From: Maribacter aquivivus
GTDB taxonomy: Bacteria > Bacteroidota > Bacteroidia > Flavobacteriales > Flavobacteriaceae
NCBI RefSeq assembly: GCF_900142175.1
Contig: NZ_FQZX01000001.1
Span: 62,001 to 126,000 of the forward strand
DNA: 64,000 bases
Reading direction: 5' to 3'
The position numbers were made by a program, and so were the translations under genes. The number at the start of each line of letters is the position of its first letter. Positions within the stretch are counted from its first letter, which is position 1. Of this stretch, positions 16,999 to 27,000 are shown in pieces. The notes below the pieces were generated by a model. The model saw nothing but the letters and a program-made list of their open reading frames with translations. It was not told the origin of the DNA and did not search any database.

Positions 16999-17120
16999 TT
17001 TTCAAATAGCTGATTGCCAGCGATTTGAAGGTGTTTTAATTTCCTGACAATCAGAGATTTGCGACAAACGAGCTGTAAACGCCCATTTTTAGGGAAGATT
17101 TTGCGACAAATAGGCGAAAT

Positions 17121-17501
17121 ATGGACTCATTTATTGGAATTAGATTTAAAAAGGAAACTGCAAAACGCTTCCAAAGTTTCTCACGCACTTACTTCAAATC
17201 GCACACCGAAGCAATGGCTACGATGCTCGATTTTTTCTTCTACAATGAAATCTCGCCAAAGGAAAAATTGGGTCCGACGGGGCGAACCATCGAAGCCAAA
17301 TTACTTAAAAGAATCAATGCTGTAATTGCCATAATGAGGGATGTGGAAAAGACACAAACCAAACCTACGGTAGCGATGATTCAATCACTTTTTGAAACAG
17401 AAGAACCAACCAAAAAACCGTTGATTGTAGAAAAGAAATATGCCGAACAAAAACCTAAAGTGAGATTTCAGGAAAAACAAAATCAGAATAACGAACTCTA
17501 A
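17121..17501 (+). CDS. BfmA/BtgA-like mobilization accessory protein
   Basis: A 126-residue basic protein. The N-terminus (MDSFIGIRFKKETAKRFQSF...) looks like a ribbon-helix-helix or short DNA-binding fold, followed by a helical part and a charged tail. I recognise it as the BfmA/BtgA family, the small partners of Bacteroidota relaxases that bind oriT. It begins 20 bp before a charged open frame in another phase that I reject, and lies 10 bp upstream of the relaxase gene. Likely role: relaxosome assembly. Confidence 0.75.
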   Translation: MDSFIGIRFKKETAKRFQSFSRTYFKSHTEAMATMLDFFFYNEISPKEKLGPTGRTIEAKLLKRINAVIAIMRDVEKTQTKPTVAMIQSLFETEEPTKKPLIVEKKYAEQKPKVRFQEKQNQNNEL

Positions 17502-17511
17502 TTTTTGAACT

Positions 17512-18543
17512 ATGTACATCACAATAACACCCCAAAAATTAGGTGGCACTTATGGTCAAAGTTCGGCGGATTTTGTAGGCTATTTAGAGAAAGAAAACGA
17601 AGGTTTAGAACAACGAGATATGGAACACTTTTTCAACCAATATGGCGACGAGATTCCCGCTGAAGAAGTGGTCAAAGAAATTGATGGAAATACCGCAAAA
17701 TTAAAAAAGAAAGAACCCAAGTTTTATTCGATTACGGTCAGTCCTTCAAAGTATGAATTACGAAAACTAAAGAACAATAGCCAAGATTTAAAAAATTACA
17801 CTCATGAGCTGATGAAGGATTATGTCGCCAGTTTCAATCGGGAAATAAATGGACGACCTATATCAATCAATGACATAAAGTACTATGCTAAAATTGAACA
17901 TCAAAGAACATTCAAGGGTACAGATTTTCAGATTAAAGAGAACCAACCTTACGCTTCAAAAATTCTTCAACTAAAAACTGAAATCCGAAATATTCAAGAT
18001 GGACGAGCAAAAGGGAATATTAAAAAGATGAACAGGGAAATTGCCAAACTGGAACGCCAAGCACCGCATCAACAAAATGGAAAACGCATTGTCCAAGGAA
18101 TGTCAAAAGATGGAAACCAAAGTCATATCCATATTATCGTAAGCAGAAAGGATGCTTCCAATTCGGTAAGTCTTTCGCCTGGTAGTAAACACAAAGCTTC
18201 TGAAGTAGAGATGCACGGCAAAAAGGTAAAGCGAGGTTTTGATAGGGATGCCTTTTTCGTTAAAGCGGAAAAGACGTTTGACAAAACTTTTGGATATAAA
18301 CGCAATTTTGCCGAGACCTATAAAGCAAGAAAAGATTTTGTTAAAAACCCTAACCTCTATTTTGCTGCCTTGATGAAACTACCAGCTAACGAAAAGGCAT
18401 TGGCTTTTAAAATGATTACAAAAACAGGCTTGCCAGTAATACCTAGTATTCCTTTAAGCCAAGCACAAATTGCGCTTCGGGTTTTCAAACGGTTAAGACG
18501 TGGTGCAGAAATAGCAATTAAATCAAGTTCCATCGGAATATAA
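17512..18543 (+). CDS. Relaxase/mobilization protein (MobB-like, DUF5712 family)
   Basis: A 343-residue protein. Its first part contains MYITITPQKLGGTYGQSSADFVGYL, and the metal-binding motif HIHIIVSR is near residues 205-212, as in rolling-circle relaxases where the histidines hold the metal. The candidate catalytic tyrosine is not obvious (Y3 or Y14 are possible). It should nick oriT and stay covalently bound to the transferred strand. It sits between the accessory protein gene and the coupling-protein gene, 5 bp before the latter, giving a complete mobilization operon. Confidence 0.82.
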   Translation: MYITITPQKLGGTYGQSSADFVGYLEKENEGLEQRDMEHFFNQYGDEIPAEEVVKEIDGNTAKLKKKEPKFYSITVSPSKYELRKLKNNSQDLKNYTHELMKDYVASFNREINGRPISINDIKYYAKIEHQRTFKGTDFQIKENQPYASKILQLKTEIRNIQDGRAKGNIKKMNREIAKLERQAPHQQNGKRIVQGMSKDGNQSHIHIIVSRKDASNSVSLSPGSKHKASEVEMHGKKVKRGFDRDAFFVKAEKTFDKTFGYKRNFAETYKARKDFVKNPNLYFAALMKLPANEKALAFKMITKTGLPVIPSIPLSQAQIALRVFKRLRRGAEIAIKSSSIGI

Positions 18544-18548
18544 GTAGT

Positions 18549-20147
18549 ATGCAGATAGATAATATCATAACGACACTTTCAATTATTGGTTTTACCAGTA
18601 CTGTTTTCTATGCGATGTTTCGGCTAAGTAAGTTTGCGTTTCTTTTGAATATCGCAATACTGTCATTTTTCGTATTCTATGTTGCTGCTGGAAATGAATT
18701 AACATTCATTTTGTTGTATCTAGTTTGTCCGCTACTATTAATTAATACAGGACTATACGTTTTTCTGCATAAAACTGAAAATTCGCAAAATGGCGATAGT
18801 AAATACCAAGTCAACTTTGCTACGAGCAAAGGGAATTTTAAATTGGATAATATTAAACGTGGCGCATCCGTCATCGGATCCGCTGGAAGCGGAAAAACCG
18901 AAAGTGTCGTTTACGGATTTCTTAAACACTTCCAAAAAGAAGGCTTTTGCGGAATCATTCACGATTACAAAGATTTTGAATTGACCGAAATGGCATATCC
19001 ACTTTTCAAGGATAGCGATATTCCATTTAAGGTCATTTCCTTCGATAAAATCATCCATAGGGTAAATCCTATTGCGCCACGCTATTTAGAGAACGAGGAA
19101 AGCGTCAATGAGGTGTCAAGGGTGTTAATCGAAAACCTTTTAGAGCAAAGAGAAAGCGGAACAACTGGCACGACAAAATTCTTTAACGATGCTGCAGAGG
19201 GGTTGATTGGTGGTTTGATTTGGAAACTGAAAACGGAATATCCAAAATACTGTACGTTACCCCATTTGATAGCTGTTTATCAATTCCTTGATACAAAAAG
19301 CCTAATCCAGTTTCTGGAAACCAACACCACCTCAAGGGCGATGGCAGATGCTTTTATTAGTGGCAAAGATTCTGAAAGACAGACTGCTGGTGTAAAAAGC
19401 ACCTTGGCCAATGCGCTCAAACGAATTAGTACCCAACGTATTTTTATGGCATTGTCCGCAGACGAAGTGCCATTGAATATTAATAGCGAGGAAAATCCAT
19501 CAGTAATTTCAATAGTGAACAACCCAAAATTTGAAACCTCCTATTCGCCCGTCATTGCTACCATCATTCATACTATCACCAAGCAAATGAGCGTGCGGAA
19601 TTCTAAACCGTCGTTCTTGCTGATGGAAGAAGCACCGACCATACGTTTGTTGAATATGCATCGTATTCCAGCAACCTTACGTAGTTACAACATCTCAACT
19701 ATTTACGTGATGCAAGACAAGATTCAGAATGATATGATGTATGGCGATAAAGCAAGTAAAGCGATTTTGAGCAATTTATCCTATCAATTCTTCGGTAAGG
19801 TCAATGACCCGGACACCGCCAAATATTACGAACGCTTTTTTGAAATTATTAAAGACCCGACCAAGAGTATCAGTCGAGGACATAACCTTGATTTTGATAC
19901 GCGTATTACTACGGGCGAAAAGGAAATTCCAAAGATTAGAGCTGATGTTTTCTTCAGGTTGAAACAAGGCGAATTTATTACTTACGCGGATGGAAAGGAT
20001 AAGAAAATTCAATTTAAATTGGATGATATTCAAAGAGAATTACCAAAGGAATCGAAACAGTTTGCACAGGCTGATTTAGCAGCTAATTTTGAACGGGTTT
20101 ATGATGAGGCGCGTTCGATATTTGAAAAGCGACTGTATGTGAGTTAA
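18549..20147 (+). CDS. Type IV coupling protein (VirD4/TraG-like)
   Basis: A 532-residue protein with N-terminal membrane helices (about 5-75), Walker A GSAGSGKTES (about 110-120) and Walker B FLLMEEAP (about 355-365). Later come the typical MQDK and SNLSYQFFGKVND segments. Family knowledge: the hexameric ATPase at the inner membrane passes the relaxase-DNA complex into the type IV secretion channel. It is the last gene of the plus-strand mobilization unit and converges on the metal ATPase gene. Confidence 0.9.
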   Translation: MQIDNIITTLSIIGFTSTVFYAMFRLSKFAFLLNIAILSFFVFYVAAGNELTFILLYLVCPLLLINTGLYVFLHKTENSQNGDSKYQVNFATSKGNFKLDNIKRGASVIGSAGSGKTESVVYGFLKHFQKEGFCGIIHDYKDFELTEMAYPLFKDSDIPFKVISFDKIIHRVNPIAPRYLENEESVNEVSRVLIENLLEQRESGTTGTTKFFNDAAEGLIGGLIWKLKTEYPKYCTLPHLIAVYQFLDTKSLIQFLETNTTSRAMADAFISGKDSERQTAGVKSTLANALKRISTQRIFMALSADEVPLNINSEENPSVISIVNNPKFETSYSPVIATIIHTITKQMSVRNSKPSFLLMEEAPTIRLLNMHRIPATLRSYNISTIYVMQDKIQNDMMYGDKASKAILSNLSYQFFGKVNDPDTAKYYERFFEIIKDPTKSISRGHNLDFDTRITTGEKEIPKIRADVFFRLKQGEFITYADGKDKKIQFKLDDIQRELPKESKQFAQADLAANFERVYDEARSIFEKRLYVS

Positions 20148-20162
20148 AGTAGCGACGTTCTT

Positions 20163-20277
20163 TGTACTCTTAGCAAAAAGCGGATTTTGTAAAGAGTGTG
20201 GCATTTTTGAAGCATACTTTAATGAGTTTGACTGCAATAACGAAACGAAGCACAACAAGTATAATGTTAAGAGTACA
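20163..20277. repeat. Inverted repeat TGTACTCTTA / TAAGAGTACA, 95 bp apart
   Basis: Ten-bp perfect arms at 20163-20172 and 20268-20277 in the gap between convergent genes. The arms could be ends of a small non-coding insertion or a long-range stem. No gene lies between them. Confidence 0.5.
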
Positions 20278-20299
20278 TTTAAACAATCGTTTAATTATA

Positions 20300-20344
20300 C
20301 TTTTTTAGTTCCGTAAAAGGTGAATTACCGGAACTACTAAAAAG
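20300..20344. terminator. Probable bidirectional terminator between convergent genes
   Basis: CTTTTTTAG-TTCCG-TAA pairs with TTACCGGAACTACTAAAAAAG, leaving T runs on both strands. It separates the coupling-protein gene (plus) from the P-type ATPase gene (minus). Confidence 0.6.
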
Positions 20345-20398
20345 AACGACAAATTGAACTGGAAGCGAATATGTTAGCAACATTTTCAAGTCATTTTG

Positions 20399-20414
20399 TA
20401 AAACGGCCGTTTTA
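20399..20414. repeat. 16-bp perfect palindrome TAAAACGGCCGTTTTA
   Basis: It lies 32 bp beyond the stop of the minus-strand metal ATPase gene. It could be a transcription end signal for the operon or a protein-binding site; there is no other context. Confidence 0.5.
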
Positions 20415-20446
20415 AGGAACTAAAATCTATGTATTTTATTTCTTTA

Positions 20447-22414
20447 CTAACTCCACTTCATCTTCTGCAATCGCACCGCATTCAATATAGCTAGCAACGC
20501 CACCCCCACATCCGCAAAAACGGCTTCCCACATTGTGGCAAGTCCACCAGCACCAAGAATAAGAACTATAATCTTTACACCAAATGCCAAACCAATATTT
20601 TGCCAAACAATTTTTCGGGTAGAACGCCCAATTTTAATTGCTCTTGCGATTTTTGAAGGTTGGTCCGTCTGGATAATGACATCCGCCGTTTCAATGGCAA
20701 CATCGCTACCCAAACCGCCCATCGCGATACCTACATCACTTGCTGCCAATACCGGTGCATCGTTGATACCGTCGCCTATGAAGGCAACCTTCAAATCTGG
20801 TTGTGCTTTGAGCTTTTCGACTTCGTTCAATTTATCTTCCGGTAATAGACCGCCCTTAGCCCAATCTATGCCCAATTCTTTTGCGACCTGTTGAGTTATG
20901 GAATCCTTATCGCCCGAAAGCATAATGATTTTGGAAATCCCAGAATCCCTAATTTGCTTTATGGCTTGGTGCGCATCTTCCTTTAGTTCATCGGCAATGG
21001 TCACATAGCCCGCAAATTTTCCATCAATGGCGACCATGACGATGGATTCCACAATGTCATTGGTTGCAGATGGAGCTTCGATGTTATTTGAGGTCATCAA
21101 AGCCTTATTCCCTACCAGAACAGTCTTACCATTAACCGTTCCCAATAAGCCTTTTCCAGCCACCTCAGAAACATTCGTGGCATCTAAATCTGCACCTTCA
21201 GCTTTATATTCCAGAATTGCTTTTGCAATAGGATGGGTAGATTGTTCTTCCATTGCCATCAAGTATTTCATAAATACCGCTTCCGAGAAATTGGAACTGT
21301 TTATTACTTCCTTAATCTTGAAAACACCTTTGGTCACGGTTCCCGTTTTGTCCATTACCACAGTAGTCACTTTGGTCATTGCATCCAAAAATGAAGCTCC
21401 TTTAAATAGTATACCGTTGTGCGAGGCTGCACCCAGACCACCGAAATAGCCGAGAGGAATCGAGATGACCAATGCACAAGGACACGAAATCACGAGAAAT
21501 ATTAAAGCTCTGTACAGCCAATCACGAAACACATAATCATCCACGAAAAAGTAAGGCAAGAATGTCAGACCGATAGCGAGAAAAACAACGATAGGCGTAT
21601 AAATCCTTGCGAACTTCCTTATAAATAATTCCGTCTTTGATTTTCTTGCAGTCGCATTCTGTACCATATCAAGAATTCGTGCAATGGAACTATCTTTAAA
21701 CTCTTTTGTGGTCTCGATTTCGATTACACCATCGAGATTTATGCTTCCGGCAAAAACACTATCTCCTTTGGCGATAGTATCGGGTTTGCTTTCGCCTGTT
21801 AAAGCTGCGGTATTAAATGAACCTTTATCAGAAAGCAGAATACCATCGAGTGGTACTTTTTCGCCCACACGCACCTGAATCTTTTCGCCTATCTGAACAG
21901 TCTCGGGATTGACCGAAATGAAATCGCCATCACGGTTTACCAAGGCTTCATTAGGGCGCACGTCCAATAATGCTTTTATATTTCTTTTAGCACGGTTAAC
22001 AGCAGCATTCTGAAACAGTTCTCCAACGGCATAGAAAAGCATTACCGCAACACCCTCGGGATATTCGCCTATGGCAAATGCGCCCAAGGTTGCAATGGAC
22101 ATTAGAAAAAATTCTGTAAAGAAATCGCCATTCTTGATACTGTTCCATCCTTCTTTTATGACTGGAAATCCAACTGGAATATAGGCTACCGTATACCAGA
22201 CAACACGAATCCAACCCTTAAAAAATGGAAAAGCATCGAAATAATCAATGGCGATTCCTGCTATCAACATTACAAAGCTAAAAATCGCTGGTAAATAAGT
22301 TCTGAAATTGGAGGCTTCTTCTGGACTGCCGTGATTGTGTCCGTCATCGTGATTGTGCCCGCCTTGGTGTTCCTTTGGGTCTAAATCCCGTAAGTTTACT
22401 TTTTTCTTTTTCAT
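20447..22414 (-). CDS. Zn/Cd/Pb-type P1B ATPase (ZntA/CadA-like)
   Basis: A 655-residue inner-membrane ATPase with a short His-rich N-terminus (GGHNHDDGHNHG) instead of an HMA domain. Its features are the CPC metal site at 311-313, DKTGTVTKG, STHPIAKAI, the SGDK hinge and GDGINDAPVLAASDVGIAMGG. A divalent-metal (zinc-like) specificity is inferred from ISCPCALVISIPLGYFGG and the His-rich start. It pumps Zn(II)/Cd(II) from cytoplasm to periplasm, where the CzcABC genes upstream in the same operon would take over. It begins 41 bp after the Fur gene. Confidence 0.9.
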   Translation of the reverse strand: MKKKKVNLRDLDPKEHQGGHNHDDGHNHGSPEEASNFRTYLPAIFSFVMLIAGIAIDYFDAFPFFKGWIRVVWYTVAYIPVGFPVIKEGWNSIKNGDFFTEFFLMSIATLGAFAIGEYPEGVAVMLFYAVGELFQNAAVNRAKRNIKALLDVRPNEALVNRDGDFISVNPETVQIGEKIQVRVGEKVPLDGILLSDKGSFNTAALTGESKPDTIAKGDSVFAGSINLDGVIEIETTKEFKDSSIARILDMVQNATARKSKTELFIRKFARIYTPIVVFLAIGLTFLPYFFVDDYVFRDWLYRALIFLVISCPCALVISIPLGYFGGLGAASHNGILFKGASFLDAMTKVTTVVMDKTGTVTKGVFKIKEVINSSNFSEAVFMKYLMAMEEQSTHPIAKAILEYKAEGADLDATNVSEVAGKGLLGTVNGKTVLVGNKALMTSNNIEAPSATNDIVESIVMVAIDGKFAGYVTIADELKEDAHQAIKQIRDSGISKIIMLSGDKDSITQQVAKELGIDWAKGGLLPEDKLNEVEKLKAQPDLKVAFIGDGINDAPVLAASDVGIAMGGLGSDVAIETADVIIQTDQPSKIARAIKIGRSTRKIVWQNIGLAFGVKIIVLILGAGGLATMWEAVFADVGVALLAILNAVRLQKMKWS

Positions 22415-22455
22415 GAGTGTAATTTCCTAATTATTTTGATGCAACAGAAGTGCAT

Positions 22456-22872
22456 TTATTGCCTGCTGCATTTGTCACAGATTCCCTTCAAAACCAAATT
22501 TGCGTCTTCGGCAACGTAACCGTCCGGGAGGTTGATATGTGGAATCTTATGTTCAGTCAGACAGACCGTCTCATTGCAGTTGCTGCAATGAAAATGAAGG
22601 TGTAAATCCTGTTCAATCTCACAGTTACAACCGGGCTCACATAAGGCATACTTGGTTGTGCTAGTGCCATCGTCTATCTGGTGTACGATTCCTTTTTCCT
22701 CAAAGGTTTTCAGCGTTCGGTATAACGTAGTCCTGTCAGATTTCGCGAAAGCGTTCTCAATATCCGTAAGGGCGACCGCAATTTCCTTTTCGGCCATATA
22801 TTTATAGATCAAGATGCGCATTGCCGTAGGACGCACATTTTTATTTTCCAATGTTTTTTCTATTTCCTTCAT
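22456..22872 (-). CDS. Fur-family transcriptional regulator (metal-sensing)
   Basis: A 138-residue winged-helix repressor. The helix region reads VRPTAMRILIYKYMAEKEI then DRTTLYRTLKTFEEKGIVH. The C-terminal half has the His/Cys metal region LHLHFHCSNCNETVCL and GICDKCSRQ, with CxxC pairs for a structural zinc. It resembles the second Fur protein of this window (38929-39339) closely enough to be a paralogue. Inference: it represses this czc operon through the operator at about 28908-28923, using zinc or a similar metal as co-repressor. It lies 9 bp after czcB and upstream of the ATPase gene. Confidence 0.88.
   Translation of the reverse strand: MKEIEKTLENKNVRPTAMRILIYKYMAEKEIAVALTDIENAFAKSDRTTLYRTLKTFEEKGIVHQIDDGTSTTKYALCEPGCNCEIEQDLHLHFHCSNCNETVCLTEHKIPHINLPDGYVAEDANLVLKGICDKCSRQ
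22741..22753. repeat. Copy 3 of palindromic 13-mer TTTCGCGAAAGCG
   Basis: It lies inside the Fur gene. On the gene strand the codons read AFAK. It has the same plus-strand orientation as the other copies although the gene is on the minus strand. Confidence 0.7.
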
Positions 22873-22881
22873 GCTTTATTA

Positions 22882-24066
22882 TTAATGGCCGTGACCTCCT
22901 TCTTCTTCGCTATTCTTTGCTTTTGCCAAAAGGGTAAAAGAATCCTTTAAAACAATTTCCATAGAAGTAATGTCCTGCGTTTCATCGACAAATTCGAACG
23001 CAACAAAACCTTCTTCCTCGTTACCTTTTGTGATTTCGAGCATTTCAAAATCATTCATCGGGTTTTCACCTTCTCTCCGTTTTCCGAGGGATTTAAAAAT
23101 ATACTGTTTTGCTTCAAATCGAACTATGGCTTCTTCTGGAACGGCATATCGTTCCTGCGCTTCCACTTCAATAGCTGCATTGACGAACATTCCTGGCAAT
23201 AAGTCTTCATTTTTTTCCTTTAAATGACCGTGAATCGTAATAGACCTATCGTCACGCACGTTGCTTCCAATGAGAAATACTTCGGCTTCCATCCATTCTT
23301 CCGGTGCATTTGCCAGTCTAAAGCGAATGCGTTGCCCATTACGAATCAAGGGAATATCATCTTCATATACCTTAAGTTCTACATGTAAATCTGTTGCATC
23401 GGTAATATCCATTATTACATCTTGGGGATTGAAATATTTTCCTGTGTTGATATAAACATCCCGAACCACACCATTTATGGGCGAATACACATTCACGACA
23501 GTTGATAGATTACCATTTTTTACACTTGTTGGGTTTATACCTATCAATCGAAGTTTACTTTCAAGCGACTTGATGTTTGCCTGATTGGTCAAATACATAC
23601 TTTTCGCCTTTTGGAATACTTTTGTTGATGTTACATTTTCATCGTTCAAGGTTTGCTGACGGTCAAAATCTGCTTTGAGATAATCATTATTTGCCAGAGC
23701 TTCCAAATATTCCCTTTGGAACTCGATAAATTCTGGATTTTCCACACTTGCTATTACCTGACCCTTTTTAATTCTGCTACCAGGAAGCATTTCGGTATAT
23801 TTCAAAAATCCCCCGTACAGTACTGTAACTGAAATATTGCCCTGTGGTGGCACATCAATCATTCCGTTTACCGAGATTTCGTGTCCTATTTTTCGTTTTT
23901 CAACCTTACCAATGACAATGTTGGTCTGTTCCATTTGCGCATCGGTCAGTTCAACTTGATTTTCTTCTCCTTTGTGGTCATCTTCAACCATTGGTTGTGC
24001 ATTATCCTTACAACCTGTTGACATTAAAGCGACGATAAAAAAGATTGTTATATATATATTCTTCAT
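22882..24066 (-). CDS. CzcB-type RND periplasmic adaptor lipoprotein
   Basis: A 394-residue protein with a lipoprotein signal (FFIVALMSTGC, lipobox Cys about 19). The membrane-fusion domains follow (HEISVNGMIDVPPQG, ENPEFIEFQREYLEAL helices, VYSPINGVVRDVYINTGKYF) and a His-containing C-terminus (EEGGHGH). It bridges the CzcA pump and the TolC-like domain in the metal efflux complex. It starts 1 bp after the stop of the CzcA-CzcC fusion (translational coupling). His-rich ends are common for Zn/Co/Cd adaptors, but specificity is not proven. Confidence 0.88.
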   Translation of the reverse strand: MKNIYITIFFIVALMSTGCKDNAQPMVEDDHKGEENQVELTDAQMEQTNIVIGKVEKRKIGHEISVNGMIDVPPQGNISVTVLYGGFLKYTEMLPGSRIKKGQVIASVENPEFIEFQREYLEALANNDYLKADFDRQQTLNDENVTSTKVFQKAKSMYLTNQANIKSLESKLRLIGINPTSVKNGNLSTVVNVYSPINGVVRDVYINTGKYFNPQDVIMDITDATDLHVELKVYEDDIPLIRNGQRIRFRLANAPEEWMEAEVFLIGSNVRDDRSITIHGHLKEKNEDLLPGMFVNAAIEVEAQERYAVPEEAIVRFEAKQYIFKSLGKRREGENPMNDFEMLEITKGNEEEGFVAFEFVDETQDITSMEIVLKDSFTLLAKAKNSEEEGGHGH

Positions 24067-24067
24067 T

Positions 24068-27000
24068 TTATTGATTATTAGCGATGAGTTCTTCGATTTT
24101 TATGAGTGTTTGATTGTACTGGTTTACAAAATCCAAATATTTCACTTGAATAGTCATTGCCCTGTTAAGCCCTTGGATGTATTCGATATACCCAACTTCC
24201 CCTTCCTGAAATCCACGTTGGGAATTTTTCAACAGCAATTCCGCTTGCGGCAAAGCATTGTTTTTGTACGATTCCAGATTTGTTTGCTCCGTTTGAAGCG
24301 TTTCCCATAAGGTATCAAACTGGGTCTGCGCTCTGTTTTTTATAGCTTCCAATTGTGCTTCGTTCTCCATTTTTTGGATTTTGGCAGCTTTGATTTTCGC
24401 TGTGTGTGGTTTTAACCAAATTGGGATACTCAAACCCAATTGCACACCTGTAAATCTATCTCCAGAATCGAATACTGTTGGTGTTCCGTTTGCGGTTTCG
24501 CCATTGCCTATAAAGGATTGATTGAAATAACCCAATGTGATATCTGGTAATAGTTTTGAAACAGCCACGGATTTTTCATTTTCGGCAAGTTCGATTTGCT
24601 TTTGGTAAAAAGCGAGCGTTGGATTATTTGAGATTGCTGTGGAATCCTTCAACTGGGGTAACATTTCAGTTTTTACTTCTAAATTTCCTACATTGATATC
24701 AACCAAACTATCTGTATTCATCAGATTTTGCAATTGTAGTTGATGGTTTTTAAGGACAGAAGCGTTATCCAAAATCATAATCTGAATATCTGCCAGTTCC
24801 ACATTGGCTGTTGCCTGCTCCAATGCATTGCTTTCGCCTGTTTTATAACGCAAGTTCGCGGCGTAGGCAAACCGTTCATAAATGCTGTCCTGTTTTTGCA
24901 GTACCATTTGTTTGCTCTTGATATACCACAATTCGTAATACGTGGATTTAACTTGGGCAATCAAATCATTTTTTAGAACCGCTTCATTCAGTTCGCTTGC
25001 CTCAATTTTGGTTTTTACCAATTTATTTTGGCTTCCATAAAGTGTTGGGAACGCAAACTTTTGACTAACGCTAAAACGTGTATCATTATCTGCAATGCTA
25101 TTGATTTGTCCATATTCCAAACCAAAATCAGTTTTAGGTAAATCGAAACTACTGCCTTTCAATGCCTGCTGCTGTTCTGTCTCCAAACGTGACACCTTGA
25201 TATTGGGATTGTTTTTTAATGCTGTTTCAATTACTTCATCAATATTTTGATAGACTTTTACTTGAGAAGTTGTCTGCGCATTTATGGAAAAGGCACTTCC
25301 GAATAATGCCATCAGCATAACAAGAGCTGTCTTATTAGGTTTCATCTTTAATTTTTTTTCAGAATAATAATAGAGGATTGGCAATACCACGAGCGTTAAA
25401 AAGGTTGCTGTAATCAAACCACCAATCACTACGGTTGCCAAAGGTCGCTGTACTTCTGCGCCAGAAGTTTGGGAAATTGCCATTGGCAAAAACCCTAGAG
25501 AGGCTACGGAAGCGGTCAAAATTACAGGACGTAAACGGGTCTTTGTGCCTTGATAGATGCGTTGGAAAATATCTGAAATTCCGTCTTTTTTAAGTCGGTT
25601 AAATTCCGCAATTAAAACGATACCATTTAGGACCGCTACACCAAACAAAGCAATAAATCCAACTCCTGCAGAAATACTAAATGGCATATCTCGAAGCCAA
25701 AGTGCAAACACACCCCCAATGGCTGATAATGGAATTGCCGTAAAAATGAGCACACCTTGTTTGATTGACCCAAACGTAAAGTATAACAGAATAAAAATGA
25801 GCAACAATGCGAGTGGAACTGCAATTGCCAAACGTTCTCGTGCTTCCACAAGATTTTCAAACTGCCCTCCATACGAAATAGTATAGCCTGGTTTCAGATT
25901 GATTTGTGAATCGATTTTTGAACTTATTTCATCAACAACGCTTTCCACATCCCGATTACGCACATTGAAGGCTACGATTATTCGTCGTCGTGTATCATCT
26001 CGTTGAATTTGGTAAGGTCCATCTTTTATGGAAACATTTGCTACCTGTTGCAAGGGAATCTGTTGGCCATTGGCACCATTGAGATACAGATTCTGGACAT
26101 CGTGAAGGTCTGTTCTGTTTTTATTTTCCAAACGTACTACCAAGTCAAACTGCTTTTCGCCTTCATACACCAAGCCTGTGGAAGCTCCAGCGAATGCAGC
26201 TTGAATCGTATTGTTTACCGATTTTATATCCAATCCGTATTTTGCAAGTTGTCCACGATTGTAGTTGATGACTATTTGTGGCACTCCCGTGACCTCCTCC
26301 GTATAGACATCCACAGCACCTTCCACCGTTCCTGCCAATTTTCCGATTTGGCTTGCATAGGTAGAAAGTTGATTTAAATCTTCGCCATAAATCTTGATGG
26401 CGACATCTTGACGCACACCTGTCATCAACTCATTAAAACGCATTTGAATCGGTTGTTGAAAACCAAAGGTAACACCAGGAATAACTTCAAGTGCTTCAGC
26501 CATTTTATTTGCCAAATCTTCCCTGTTGGATGCCGAAACCCATTCTGATTTATCTTTAAGAATTATCATTAAATCGGCAGCCTCAATCGGCATCGGATCT
26601 GTTGGGATTTCTCCCGAACCAATTTTAGATACGACTTGTTCCACCTCTGGAAAATTATCCAAGAGGATTTTTTCAGCTTTGGTAGTCGCTTTTATTGTAT
26701 TTGAAAGGGAACTTCCCGTAATAACTCGTGTTTCTACCGCAAAATCGCCTTCTTCAAGTGTTGGAATAAATTCGCCACCCAAGCTTTGGAACACTAAAAA
26801 AGCGGTGACGAAAAGTGCAATGGTACTACCAACTACAATAATTCTTGTACGCATTGCCCAATGTATGATTGGTTCGTAAATGCAATAAAAGAAGTCCATT
26901 ATTTTATCGGAAATATTCCGCTTGTGTTCTGTTTTTTTGCTCAAGACCAATGCCGACATCATTGGAATGTAAGTCAGCGACAATAAGAATGCTCCCAAAA

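Noticed and set aside
17059..17325. 88-codon frame overlapping the BfmA/BtgA-like gene
   Set aside because: It is a different phase of the same stretch; the other frame has the known family features and fits the operon spacing.
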